Source of the DNA: Halomarinibacterium sp041392125
GTDB lineage: Bacteria; Bacteroidota; Bacteroidia; Flavobacteriales; Flavobacteriaceae
Length of the DNA stretch: 64,000 bases
Reading direction: 5' to 3'
Assembly (NCBI GenBank): GCA_041392125.1
Contig: JAWKMR010000008.1
Coordinates: 62,001-126,000 of the forward strand
Of the stretch, positions 8,330 through 16,468 are shown in pieces. Both the position numbers and the translations under genes were made by a program. The notes beneath the pieces were generated by a model. That model saw only the letters and a program-made list of their open reading frames with translations, did not search any database and was not told the origin of the DNA. The first letter of the stretch is position 1. Each line of letters begins with the position of its first letter.

Positions 8330-9526
8330 CCTTTTTTGATTTCTTTTGAGTAGACGTGCTGCTTTTTTTCGCTCGGCTTTTACTTTATTGTAAGCTTTTA
8401 CTTTATCATTATATTCTTTTCTTTCCTCAATACTTGAAGTACTAATGTTTTGATAATAAAAACTACTAACTGATACTGCCCCTCCTACAACAACTATTTC
8501 ATTTAAAAGTGTACCATCTAGCTCCATTGAGAAGCTAATTTCGTTATTAATATTTGATATTGCTATTTCTTTAGTTTTATAACCTAGATAAGAAAATTGC
8601 AATGTTTGATTTGGTTCCAGTTCAATACTATAGTTTCCATCAAAATCGGTTTGGGTACCATTTGTTGTTCCTTTTACCAAAATATTGACACCTGGCAGAA
8701 CTAGATTGTTTTCATCGGTTACAGTTCCTTTAATGAAGATATTTGTGGAGTCTTCTTGTTTTTCAATATGCTCTGTGGGTTTTTCAAATTTACATGTTGA
8801 AACATTACTCTCTAAGACTTTGATTATATCACTTTTAGGCGTTTCTATAACTTCTATATCTCCGGAAGTAATTTGCATTACTTCTTCCTTTATTTCCTCA
8901 GGAGCTATTCTTCCAAGAATAAGATTGTTTTGTACTTCAACAGCAAAAAGCGAAATAGTTACATTTTCGTTTTTACTACCCAATGTAATTGTCTTGCTTC
9001 GCAGCGCTCCTTTGTTTACAACCAGTTTTGAACCACTGGCACATTTTAAACTGAAGAAACCTTCTTTATTTGTTAACGCTGAAATATCACTATTCAAAAT
9101 TTGAATCTTTGCATTTTCAACAGCTTGCCCCGCTTCATCAGTTACATAACCTGATACTTGAATAATAGATTTTACGGGATTACTTCCAATGCCTAAAGAA
9201 ATATATGGTTTCTCAATAGCATTATTTTTTACTTCAGAAGTAGCCAAAACAGACAACGGCATCAATAAAGAAGCGGCATAGGGGAGTAGGCTGTTCCCTG
9301 ATTTTCGCTCTAATGTTAGTTCTCTGTCCAACTGAGATTTCTTGAAACGCCCACACAAGTTTTTTCCTTGCGTTACCCGTTTCACCAAATCTTCATCTGC
9401 TGTTTGGGTAAAATCGAATACTTCTTTAGTACAAACGCTGCAAAATTTACCTTTTTCGGTAGGAGTCATTTTTGCCCAATCTTCGTGGCAAGGCTCTGGG
9501 ATAGAAATTCGGATGGCTTTTTTCAT
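8324..9526 (-). CDS. Protein with Cys-rich N-terminus and two carboxypeptidase-regulatory-like domains
   Basis: 400 residues. The N-terminus (PEPCHEDWAKM, then GKFCSVC, then CGRFKK) has Cys13, Cys29, Cys32 and Cys58, a pattern common in Bacteroidota proteins and possibly metal-binding. A hydrophobic segment at about 80-97 may anchor it. Two CarboxypepD_reg-like beta domains follow: SGYVTDEAGQAVENAKIQI at about 124 and IKGTVTDENNLVLPGVNIL at about 265. The second is the kind found at the start of SusC/TonB-dependent transporters, including a NEIVVVGG segment that resembles the TonB-box/plug entry, but no barrel follows. The C-terminus is highly basic (KAERKKAARLLKRNQKRK). Function unknown. Confidence 0.8.
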   Translation of the reverse strand: MKKAIRISIPEPCHEDWAKMTPTEKGKFCSVCTKEVFDFTQTADEDLVKRVTQGKNLCGRFKKSQLDRELTLERKSGNSLLPYAASLLMPLSVLATSEVKNNAIEKPYISLGIGSNPVKSIIQVSGYVTDEAGQAVENAKIQILNSDISALTNKEGFFSLKCASGSKLVVNKGALRSKTITLGSKNENVTISLFAVEVQNNLILGRIAPEEIKEEVMQITSGDIEVIETPKSDIIKVLESNVSTCKFEKPTEHIEKQEDSTNIFIKGTVTDENNLVLPGVNILVKGTTNGTQTDFDGNYSIELEPNQTLQFSYLGYKTKEIAISNINNEISFSMELDGTLLNEIVVVGGAVSVSSFYYQNISTSSIEERKEYNDKVKAYNKVKAERKKAARLLKRNQKRK

Positions 9527-9574
9527 GGTGTTAAGGTTTTACATTGATACCTCAAAGCACCTTATTTTTTGTGA

Positions 9575-9608
9575 TAAAAAAAACGTCTATTGAGTGAATA
9601 GACGTTTT
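9575..9608 (-). terminator. Intrinsic terminator for the glutamine cyclotransferase gene
   Basis: A 12-bp stem (9580-9591 with 9597-9608) around the loop GAGTG is followed on the minus strand by a T run. It lies just past the stop of the gene at 9632. Confidence 0.85.
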
Positions 9609-9631
9609 GAATGAGGGAAATATTCAAAAAT

Positions 9632-10675
9632 TTATTTTTCTACAATTTCAATCTTGAAAAGTTTGTCCCAGTTTTTTCCGGTTACATATAAAATATTTGG
9701 TTCTCCTTTATAGGCAATTCCGTTTAAGACATCTAATGTGGTGTGCTGTGTAACTTGATCCTGTAGACCTTTCATATTAATAACTCCTTCTACAGCACCA
9801 TTTGTTGGGTTTACAATAGCAATGGCATCCTTTTGATAAATATTGGCGTAAATTTTTCCTTCTACCCATTCCAACTCATTGACTTTATCAATAATACTAT
9901 GATTGGTATAAATTTCTATATAATCTTCCTCTGCAAGGTTATTGGCATTGAGGGTCCAAATTTTTTCGGTGCCATCACTTTTGTAAATTTTAGATCCGTC
10001 ATTACAAAGACCCCATCCTTCTTTACTTTGGGTATAAACAAAGGTTCCGGTTTTTTCTAAGGTATTTAAACGGTAAATAAAACCGGTTTTTGCCTGCCAT
10101 GTAAGCTGGTAGATTTTATTGTTAAGAATTGTAATTCCCTCTCCAAAATACTGATCCTCCAACGCAACTTTTTGAAGTACCTCTCCTGTTTTGTAATTTG
10201 TTTTTCGCAGCGATGAGTGCATTCGTTGCCCCGTACTCTCATAGAGGGTATCATTTTTAAATTCAAGCCCTTGGGTATATGCTTTTATGTCATGTGGATA
10301 GGTTTCAAGGATTTTATAAGTGTAAAGGATAGGTGTTTTTGAAGCCAAAACTTTAATCGTTTTTGTTACTTCATAATTTTTTCCTTCCGATGTAATTAAA
10401 GCTTGAATAGTTCTATTTCCCATTTTGGCTTGCGATAGTGAAATAGTAGTTTCAGAAGAAATTTTACTTCCATCGAGGGTATAAACCACATTTTCAATTT
10501 TCTTTCCTTTTTTATTAGAAAGACTTACAGTAAGCACATCCTCTTGGGTATAAGTGTTCTTGGGATTATTAATTTCAATGGAAAAAAGTTCGTTTGCTTG
10601 TTCCGGGGTATAATTACAGGCTATAAAAAAGAATACCAATAGGTTAATACCGATATACTTATGTGGTTGCATCAT
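9632..10675 (-). CDS. Glutaminyl-peptide cyclotransferase (glutamine cyclotransferase), lipoprotein
   Basis: 347 residues. Lipobox FFFIAC gives Cys20. Residues about 25-110 are an Ig-like domain; the rest is the plant/bacterial-type glutamine cyclotransferase beta-propeller (AYTQGLEFKNDTLYESTG, EDQYFGEGI, NELEWVEGKIYANIYQ). Family members convert N-terminal Gln of peptides or proteins to pyroglutamate. In Bacteroidota many exported proteins have Gln right after the signal-peptidase cut, so a periplasmic role in capping them is plausible; this is inference. There are two possible ATG starts, at 10675 and 10672. It is divergent from the SRP RNA gene. Confidence 0.88.
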   Translation of the reverse strand: MMQPHKYIGINLLVFFFIACNYTPEQANELFSIEINNPKNTYTQEDVLTVSLSNKKGKKIENVVYTLDGSKISSETTISLSQAKMGNRTIQALITSEGKNYEVTKTIKVLASKTPILYTYKILETYPHDIKAYTQGLEFKNDTLYESTGQRMHSSLRKTNYKTGEVLQKVALEDQYFGEGITILNNKIYQLTWQAKTGFIYRLNTLEKTGTFVYTQSKEGWGLCNDGSKIYKSDGTEKIWTLNANNLAEEDYIEIYTNHSIIDKVNELEWVEGKIYANIYQKDAIAIVNPTNGAVEGVINMKGLQDQVTQHTTLDVLNGIAYKGEPNILYVTGKNWDKLFKIEIVEK

Positions 10676-10724
10676 GGGTCAATAATTTTTGGCAATATAC
10701 TCATAATAATTGATGCTAAAAATG

Positions 10725-10756
10725 TTTGTGGAAGCATAAAATGCAACGTATATTTG
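10725..10756 (+). promoter_or_regulatory. Promoter of the SRP RNA gene
   Basis: TTTG (10725-10728), a spacer of 20 bases and TATATTTG (10749-10756) match the full Bacteroidota sigma-A consensus. The RNA 5' end at 10761 is at the expected distance. Confidence 0.85.
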
Positions 10757-10760
10757 CATC

Positions 10761-10854
10761 GGCAAGTCCTACACAACCAGCTCCTGTGGAATCCCCCAGG
10801 GTGGGAACGCAGCAAGGGTATACGGTCGTAGCGGTGTGATGTAGGTAGCTTGCC
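10761..10854 (+). ncRNA. ffs: Signal recognition particle RNA, small bacterial (4.5S) type
   Basis: About 94 bases. The terminal stem GGCAAG (10761-10766) pairs with CTTGCC (10849-10854). The apical domain contains the conserved asymmetric and symmetric loops, seen here as CAGGGTGGGAACGCAGCAAGG, around the closing tetraloop region. It binds Ffh and guides membrane-protein targeting. The 3' end runs into ATTTTTTATTT, a T-rich stretch that may end transcription with the terminal stem. The promoter immediately upstream fits the predicted 5' end exactly. Confidence 0.93.
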
Positions 10855-10909
10855 ATTTTTTATTTGGAATACTTTGTCCAACTTCCCATCTTTGTTATAA
10901 TATTTCAAT

Positions 10910-11716
10910 ATGTCTAAAGTTGTACTAATTACAGGGGGCTCTTCAGGAATTGGAAAAGCCATTGGAGAATATCTTCATTCCAAACAATATATTGTATACG
11001 GTACCAGTAGAAATCCTGCCGCTAATTCAAACAGCATTTTCACATTACTTCCGTTAGATGTTACGAAACAAGAGACCATTACGAAGGCTATTTCTGAAAT
11101 CATCCAAAAAGAAGGAACAATTGATGTTTTAATCAATAATGCAGGAGTAGGAATTACAGGTCCCATTGAAGAAACACCCACTAATGAAATAAAGAAAGCC
11201 TTCGATACTAACTATTATGGCCCATTGGAAATGATAAAAGCTGTATTACCCCAAATGCGTCAACAACGAAGCGGACTAATTATTAATATTACTTCCATAG
11301 CAGGTTATATGGGACTTCCATATCGCGGTGTTTATTCGGCCACAAAAGCTGCTTTAGAAATTACAACCGAAGCCTACCGCATGGAATTAAAATCCTTCGG
11401 AATAACCATGACTAATGTGGCTCCGGGCGATTTTGCCACCAATATTGCTTCAGGACGTTATCATGCACCCGTATTAGAAGATTCTCCCTATAAAAAAGCG
11501 TATTCAGATACCTTAACAATGATGAATGCGCATGTTAATGGAGGAGGAGACCCAATAGCAGTGGCTAAGGCTGTTAATCAAATTATAGCGACTCAAAGCC
11601 CGAAAGTGCATTATAAAGTTGGGTCAAAACTTCAGAAAGTATCCATATTTCTGAAAAAAATCCTTTCAGATAAACGCTACGAAAAAATGGTAATGAAACA
11701 TTATAAACTGAAATAA
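10910..11716 (+). CDS. SDR family NAD(P)-dependent oxidoreductase
   Basis: 268 residues, classical short-chain dehydrogenase. Cofactor motif TGGSSGIG at 8-15, NNAG near 80, and the catalytic Ser in NITSIAG with the YSATK Tyr-Lys pair. Members reduce or oxidise alcohols, ketones or steroids. The extended C-terminus (VHYKVGSKLQKVSIFLKKIL) resembles the 3-oxoacyl/retinol-type SDRs of Bacteroidota. The substrate is not predictable. It lies 55 bases after the SRP RNA and may receive read-through from it. Confidence 0.9.
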   Translation: MSKVVLITGGSSGIGKAIGEYLHSKQYIVYGTSRNPAANSNSIFTLLPLDVTKQETITKAISEIIQKEGTIDVLINNAGVGITGPIEETPTNEIKKAFDTNYYGPLEMIKAVLPQMRQQRSGLIINITSIAGYMGLPYRGVYSATKAALEITTEAYRMELKSFGITMTNVAPGDFATNIASGRYHAPVLEDSPYKKAYSDTLTMMNAHVNGGGDPIAVAKAVNQIIATQSPKVHYKVGSKLQKVSIFLKKILSDKRYEKMVMKHYKLK

Positions 11717-11769
11717 GTTTTTGTTAAAAACCTTTCGAAACTTTTTTCAGAAAGCTTTCAAAGCTTCCT

Positions 11770-11777
11770 TACTTTTG
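11770..11777 (+). promoter_or_regulatory. -7 box of the transaldolase gene
   Basis: TACTTTTG matches TAnnTTTG. The predicted start near 11784 gives a leader of about 25 bases. The -33 region is T-rich but lacks TTTG. Confidence 0.55.
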
Positions 11778-11808
11778 CATACAAATAATAATCTAAAATT
11801 AGTTCCTG

Positions 11809-12462
11809 ATGAAATTTTTCATAGATACTGCAAATCTTGATCAAATACGTGAAGCTCAAAATTTGGGCGTACTGGATGGTGTTACCACAAATCCTTCGCT
11901 TATGGCAAAGGAGGGGATTACAGGCCGCGATAATATTCTAAAACATTATGTGGCGATATGTAATATTGTGGAAGGCGATGTATCTGCGGAAGTAATTGCT
12001 ACCGATTTTGCCGGAATGGTAAAAGAAGGAGAGCAACTTGCCGATTTGCACCCTCAAATTGTGGTAAAAGTGCCTATGATTAAAGAAGGGGTTAAAGCCA
12101 TTAAATATTTTTCGGACCATGGCATTAGAACCAATTGTACTTTAGTTTTCTCTGCCGGACAAGCCTTATTGGCAGCCAAAGCTGGAGCAACCTATGTCTC
12201 TCCCTTTATAGGAAGACTGGATGATATTTCTACTGATGGCTTGAATTTGATTGCCGAAATTCGTCAGATCTATGATAATTATGGTTTTGAAACTCAAATT
12301 TTAGCGGCTTCCGTTCGCCATACCATGCACGTGTTGGAGTGTGCAAAAATAGGAGCCGATGTTATGACGGGACCACTTTCTTCTATTGAAGGGTTATTGA
12401 ACCACCCATTAACCGATATTGGGTTAGAGAAATTTCTGGCAGATTATAAAAAAGGAAATTAA
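11809..12462 (+). CDS. fsa: Small transaldolase / fructose-6-phosphate aldolase
   Basis: 217 residues, the short TalB-like subfamily. FIDTANLDQIREA at the start, GVTTNPSLMAKEG, and Schiff-base Lys87 in VVKVPM. QILAASVRHTMHV and the GADVMTGPLSSIEGLLNHPL tail are typical. In other bacteria this subfamily works as transaldolase in the pentose-phosphate pathway or as fructose-6-phosphate aldolase; which one applies cannot be told by eye. It has its own promoter and is convergent with the lipoprotein gene that follows. Confidence 0.93.
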   Translation: MKFFIDTANLDQIREAQNLGVLDGVTTNPSLMAKEGITGRDNILKHYVAICNIVEGDVSAEVIATDFAGMVKEGEQLADLHPQIVVKVPMIKEGVKAIKYFSDHGIRTNCTLVFSAGQALLAAKAGATYVSPFIGRLDDISTDGLNLIAEIRQIYDNYGFETQILAASVRHTMHVLECAKIGADVMTGPLSSIEGLLNHPLTDIGLEKFLADYKKGN

Positions 12463-12472
12463 AAAAACAATA

Positions 12473-13888
12473 TTATTGATTTAGGTGCCCTAATAGTTGT
12501 TCTTCTATAGAGGCATTAAAAATATTGGAATTACCATCCAGTATCTTTAAATCCTTATCTACAATAATAGACTTGTTTACGTAGTTTACCAATAGTTTTT
12601 GTTCGGCATCATTAAAGTTTTCAAATTGGTATTCAAACTGGCCATTGTATCCGGCATTTTGAACAGTTCTTACCCATTTTTTGAAATGGGTATCAATGTT
12701 AATTCCTATGAAATTGTATTCCGGATATTTTTCACGCAATTCAGAGGATCGGGTGTGAATTTTTCGGTAATGTTTAATTGACTCCGAAGACCAGAAAAAA
12801 AGTACGGTAGGTTTTTTTATGATAGAATGAAGGTCTTTTAATGTATTATCGGTAGAGACTAAGGCTACGTTTGGAATTTCGTTTCCTGTGGCCAATTTAA
12901 TAGTAGCACTGGCCAGCTTTTCAACTTCGGCAATATCGGTACTGTCGGTATTTAGCTTTTTAAAAGCTTCTAACATTTGCAGTTCTTCAGAAACATCTTT
13001 TCCATTCAATAGGTATCGCACTACCGAGTTTCGGGAAAGTGTATTTTTAAGGGAAGTATTGGTAATTAAACTATCAATGATTTTTATTTTATAAGAATTG
13101 TGCGTAAAAGAAAATCGATCGAATGGTTCTCTATTTTCATACTTTTCATACGCCAGATTGTCCAGATAATTACCTAAAAAACGAAAATAGGGGTAATAAT
13201 TACGCAGGCCTTCGTTTCCAAAATCGATACTGTCTCTAAAGGCATAAAAACTTTCAGGAATATCGATACTTTCATCATAAATTTTCTTTTTTGAATTGGC
13301 CGAAATATAAAGCTCCTTTTTTGAATAGATACTATAGGTTATGGATGCATTGGCAACATCATCAAAAGCCTTAGAGGTTTTTATCTTTTCTTTAAAGCTT
13401 TCAAAGAGGTTTTTTCGGGAACTACTTACAGAGTCCATTTTAGCACTAAATTCTTCGGGGCCAATATTGTAATACGTAAGCATATTATCATCTACATCTT
13501 CATTAAGTAAATAAAGCTCCATTAAAAGATTATTCTTTTCGGCGCCTCGACCTGTAAAAGAAAGAGATTCATCAAATTCTATTGTATTTACATAAATCAT
13601 AACGCTGTCGCCAGGTTCAAGAAACATGGCTTGATACTCGTAGTGACTAAAAAAATAAATACCGGGATCTGTATTTTCTATTTTATAAATAAAACTATCT
13701 GTAGAATCTAAAGCGACAGTATCTATAATACTACGATTATGGGAAATAACCACATAGTCCAACTTTGGGTTTACTATTTTACCACCAATCCAAGATACAC
13801 CACATTCACCTTTTTTGGAAGATGTATTGCAGGATATAAAGGTAGTAACCGTAAGTAAAAGGAATAGTATTTTTTTAATCAATCGCAC
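12473..13888 (-). CDS. Thioredoxin-fold lipoprotein without catalytic cysteines
   Basis: 471 residues. Lipobox TTFISC, Cys20. Residues about 35-115 form a beta domain ending in SFTGRGAEKNN; a helical segment covers about 120-330; the C-terminal 130 residues are a TlpA/AhpC-like thioredoxin fold (NEIPNVALVSTDN, PTVLFFWSSES, FIGINID). Where active relatives have WCxxC the sequence is WSSES (366-370), so disulfide exchange is impossible by the standard mechanism. The same layout with an intact WCGPC occurs at 49350-50354, including the related GIGAENNN segment. A -7 box lies at 13909-13916. It may be a binding or scaffold protein; role unknown. Confidence 0.82.
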   Translation of the reverse strand: MRLIKKILFLLLTVTTFISCNTSSKKGECGVSWIGGKIVNPKLDYVVISHNRSIIDTVALDSTDSFIYKIENTDPGIYFFSHYEYQAMFLEPGDSVMIYVNTIEFDESLSFTGRGAEKNNLLMELYLLNEDVDDNMLTYYNIGPEEFSAKMDSVSSSRKNLFESFKEKIKTSKAFDDVANASITYSIYSKKELYISANSKKKIYDESIDIPESFYAFRDSIDFGNEGLRNYYPYFRFLGNYLDNLAYEKYENREPFDRFSFTHNSYKIKIIDSLITNTSLKNTLSRNSVVRYLLNGKDVSEELQMLEAFKKLNTDSTDIAEVEKLASATIKLATGNEIPNVALVSTDNTLKDLHSIIKKPTVLFFWSSESIKHYRKIHTRSSELREKYPEYNFIGINIDTHFKKWVRTVQNAGYNGQFEYQFENFNDAEQKLLVNYVNKSIIVDKDLKILDGNSNIFNASIEEQLLGHLNQ

Positions 13889-13908
13889 CTATGTTTCAAT
13901 TTCAATAG

Positions 13909-13916
13909 CAAAAATA
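13909..13916 (-). promoter_or_regulatory. -7 box of the degenerate thioredoxin lipoprotein gene
   Basis: TATTTTTG on the minus strand matches TAnnTTTG. The predicted start near 13902 is about 14 bases before the ATG. Confidence 0.55.
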
Positions 13917-13977
13917 GTAGACAACCCTCCCTTATTTTGTTAATTACTCGTTAAAAGATGATAAAAAGCCTATCTCC

Positions 13978-14008
13978 TTTATTTATCGCACTTATTTGGT
14001 TATTTTTG
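13978..14008 (+). promoter_or_regulatory. Promoter of the ABC-F gene
   Basis: TTTA (13978-13981, one mismatch to TTTG), a 19-base spacer and TATTTTTG (14001-14008). The predicted start near 14015 lies 25 bases before the ATG at 14040. Confidence 0.65.
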
Positions 14009-14039
14009 CACCCAATTTTGAAACTTTAATTATTTGTCT

Positions 14040-15665
14040 ATGTTATCTGTTTCCAATCTTTCGGTTCAATTTGGTAAACGTGTTCTTTTTGATGAAGTTA
14101 ACACCCAGTTTGTACAAGGTAATTGCTATGGAATTATTGGCGCAAATGGGGCAGGGAAATCTACATTTCTGAAAATTATTTCAGGAAAACAAGACGCTAC
14201 CTCAGGGCATGTGCATCTAGAACCAGGCAAACGAATGTCTGTATTGGAACAAAATCATAATGCCTTTGACGACTATCAAGTGTTGGAAACCGTGGTGAGA
14301 GGAAATAAGGAATTATTTTCAATAAAATCGCAAATAGATAAACTTTACGAAGATTATAGTGATGAAAATGCTGAAAAAATAGGAGAACTTCAGGTAGCTT
14401 TTGAAGAAATGAACGGTTGGAGTGCCGATAGTGATGCCGCTGCTATGCTTTCCAACTTGGGAATTAAAGAAGACCTTCATTACACGTTAATGAAAGACTT
14501 AGACGGAAAGCAAAAAGTAAGAGTGCTTTTAGCACAAGCGCTTTTTGGGAACCCCGATGTGTTGATTATGGATGAGCCTACCAACGACCTAGACTATGAA
14601 ACTATTTCGTGGTTAGAGAATTTTTTAGCTAATTATGACAACTGCGTCATCGTAGTATCACACGACCGTCATTTTTTGGATGCGGTATGTACCCATATTA
14701 GTGATATTGACTTCGGAAAAATAAACCATTATAGTGGAAACTATACTTTTTGGTACGAAAGTAGCCAATTGGCAGCCCGCCAGCGTGCACAGCAAAACAA
14801 AAAGGCGGAAGAAAAGAAAAAGGAACTGGAAGAATTTATCCGAAGATTTTCTGCCAATGTAGCTAAATCGAAACAAGCGACCAGTAGAAAGAAAATGATC
14901 GAAAAGTTGAATGTTGCTGATATTAAACCCTCTAGCCGACGCTATCCTGCCATTATTTTTGAAAGAGAACGAGAAGCCGGAGATCAGATTTTAAATATAG
15001 AAAATCTTGCAGCCAGTATTGATGGGGAAGTGTTGTTCCAGAATATCGATATTAATTTAGCAAAAGGTGATAAAGTGGTTGTATTTTCTAGAGATTCTAG
15101 AGCAACTACCGCTTTTTATGAAATTATCAATGGAAATCAAAAACCTGTTTCTGGAAGATTTCAATGGGGAGTTACCACCAATCAAAGTTATTTACCGTTG
15201 GATAATAGCAATTTCTTTAAAAGTGAAATGAATTTGGTGGATTGGTTACGCCAATGGGCAAAAACCGAAGAAGAGAAGGAGGAGGTATTTATCCGCGGAT
15301 TTTTAGGGAAGATGTTATTTAGCGGGGAAGAAGCACTTAAAAAATGCAGTGTACTTTCGGGAGGAGAAAAAGTGCGATGTATGTTGAGTCGAATGATGAT
15401 GATGCGCGCCAATGTAGTCATGCTGGACGAACCTACCAATCATTTGGATTTAGAATCTATTACCGCATTTAATAACTCCTTAATGAATTTTAAAGGCACT
15501 GTATTATTAACCACCCATGATCATGAATTTGCTCAAACGGTTGGTACCCGTGTGATTGAATTAACTCCTAATGGCGTTATCGATCGATACATGACTTTTG
15601 ATGATTATATGAGTGATAAAAAAATAAAAGAATTACGTGATAAAATGTACTCGGTAGGAGTTTAA
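14040..15665 (+). CDS. ABC-F family ATPase (YbiT-like) with one degenerate ATP site
   Basis: 541 residues with two ABC domains and no membrane segment, the ABC-F layout whose members act on the ribosome. Domain 1 has Walker A GANGAGKST (34-42) and Walker B LIMDEP (175-180), but its signature is MKDLDGKQKV (151-160) instead of LSGGQ. Domain 2 has a proper signature LSGGEKVR (439-446) and Walker B VMLDEP, but its Walker A region reads SRDSRATTA (350-358) with no GxxGxGKS. The linker between the domains (about 245-300) is charged and helical, as expected. I start at the ATG at 14040, just downstream of the promoter. A terminator follows. Confidence 0.92.
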   Translation: MLSVSNLSVQFGKRVLFDEVNTQFVQGNCYGIIGANGAGKSTFLKIISGKQDATSGHVHLEPGKRMSVLEQNHNAFDDYQVLETVVRGNKELFSIKSQIDKLYEDYSDENAEKIGELQVAFEEMNGWSADSDAAAMLSNLGIKEDLHYTLMKDLDGKQKVRVLLAQALFGNPDVLIMDEPTNDLDYETISWLENFLANYDNCVIVVSHDRHFLDAVCTHISDIDFGKINHYSGNYTFWYESSQLAARQRAQQNKKAEEKKKELEEFIRRFSANVAKSKQATSRKKMIEKLNVADIKPSSRRYPAIIFEREREAGDQILNIENLAASIDGEVLFQNIDINLAKGDKVVVFSRDSRATTAFYEIINGNQKPVSGRFQWGVTTNQSYLPLDNSNFFKSEMNLVDWLRQWAKTEEEKEEVFIRGFLGKMLFSGEEALKKCSVLSGGEKVRCMLSRMMMMRANVVMLDEPTNHLDLESITAFNNSLMNFKGTVLLTTHDHEFAQTVGTRVIELTPNGVIDRYMTFDDYMSDKKIKELRDKMYSVGV

Positions 15666-15684
15666 ATATATTCTATAAAACAAT

Positions 15685-15717
15685 AAAAAAGGCCAACAAT
15701 TCTGTTGGCCTTTTTTA
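15685..15717. terminator. Bidirectional terminator
   Basis: GGCCAACA (15691-15698) pairs with TGTTGGCC (15703-15710), with an A run before and a T run after. It lies between the ABC-F gene and the convergent head-GIN gene. Confidence 0.85.
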
Positions 15718-15727
15718 TTTCATACTA

Positions 15728-16465
15728 CTAGAAAGAACTAATATCTCCGGACCCTGAAGTTTTTGTATCACTTCTTTCGGGGTTTCCTTTGTAGGTAATA
15801 TCTCCGGAACCACTTACTCTGGCATTTAGACTTTTATTGGCAACTACCCGGGCATCTCCGGAACCATTTACTTTTACTTCCGTACTATTGGATTGTAATT
15901 CAAAACCTTTAAAATCACCGCTTCCAGTAACAGTAACTTTAAGATTTTCGGTTTTACCCTCCAAAGTAATATCGCCTGAGCCGGTTACATCAGATTCAAC
16001 AGTAATGGCATCAATCATTAATTTCACATCGCCGGATCCGGTTATATTAACTTCCAGTCTATCGGCTTTAATCACATCCTTTGTGTCAATGTCTCCGGAG
16101 CCGGTAAGACTTACCTCCGAAATATCCTTAAAAGGAACCGTTACGTGAATACCATTTTTGGTTTTTAAGTAATAATTCTTTTCAGTTTTAATGATAAGTT
16201 CATTTCCCTTTACTTCAATCACCACGTATTCGTGTAAGTTGTCATCAGTTGTAACTGTTATATTTCCTTCATTTCCACTTACTAAGTGAACATCCATAGA
16301 GCCCACCAACTTAATTTCATCATAACTTCCTGTAGTTATTGTTTTTGTAGTGACATTTCCATCTCCCACTACTTTGTTGTTACCCCATTGTGCGTGGCTT
16401 TGTGTTGCTGAAAATACTAGGGCTGTGCAAATAATAGATTTTAAAATAGTTTTCATTGGTTTCAT
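15728..16465 (-). CDS. Head-GIN (DUF2807-type) exported protein with GSGD repeats
   Basis: 245 residues. A signal peptide (LVFSATQSHA, cut before Gln) is followed by a beta-solenoid domain of the DUF2807 'auto-transporter adhesin head GIN' type. The mature protein has seven TGSGD/SGSGD-type turns spaced about 18-20 residues apart, the last right at the C-terminus. In Bacteroidota such proteins are exported and their function is unknown. It is the last gene of the sigma/anti-sigma operon, 3 bases after the DUF4097 gene. An in-frame Met four residues in is an equally good start. Confidence 0.87.
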   Translation of the reverse strand: MKPMKTILKSIICTALVFSATQSHAQWGNNKVVGDGNVTTKTITTGSYDEIKLVGSMDVHLVSGNEGNITVTTDDNLHEYVVIEVKGNELIIKTEKNYYLKTKNGIHVTVPFKDISEVSLTGSGDIDTKDVIKADRLEVNITGSGDVKLMIDAITVESDVTGSGDITLEGKTENLKVTVTGSGDFKGFELQSNSTEVKVNGSGDARVVANKSLNARVSGSGDITYKGNPERSDTKTSGSGDISSF

Positions 16466-16468
16466 TTT

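Noticed and set aside
15837..16148. Ser/Pro/Thr-rich open frame on the plus strand over the head-GIN gene
   Set aside because: It is the mirror of the GSGD repeats on the other strand, with no signal peptide and no promoter.
15728..16465. GSGD-coding repeats considered as a DNA tandem repeat or CRISPR-like array
   Set aside because: Spacing and DNA sequence vary, and only the protein motif is kept. No spacer/repeat structure exists anywhere in the window.
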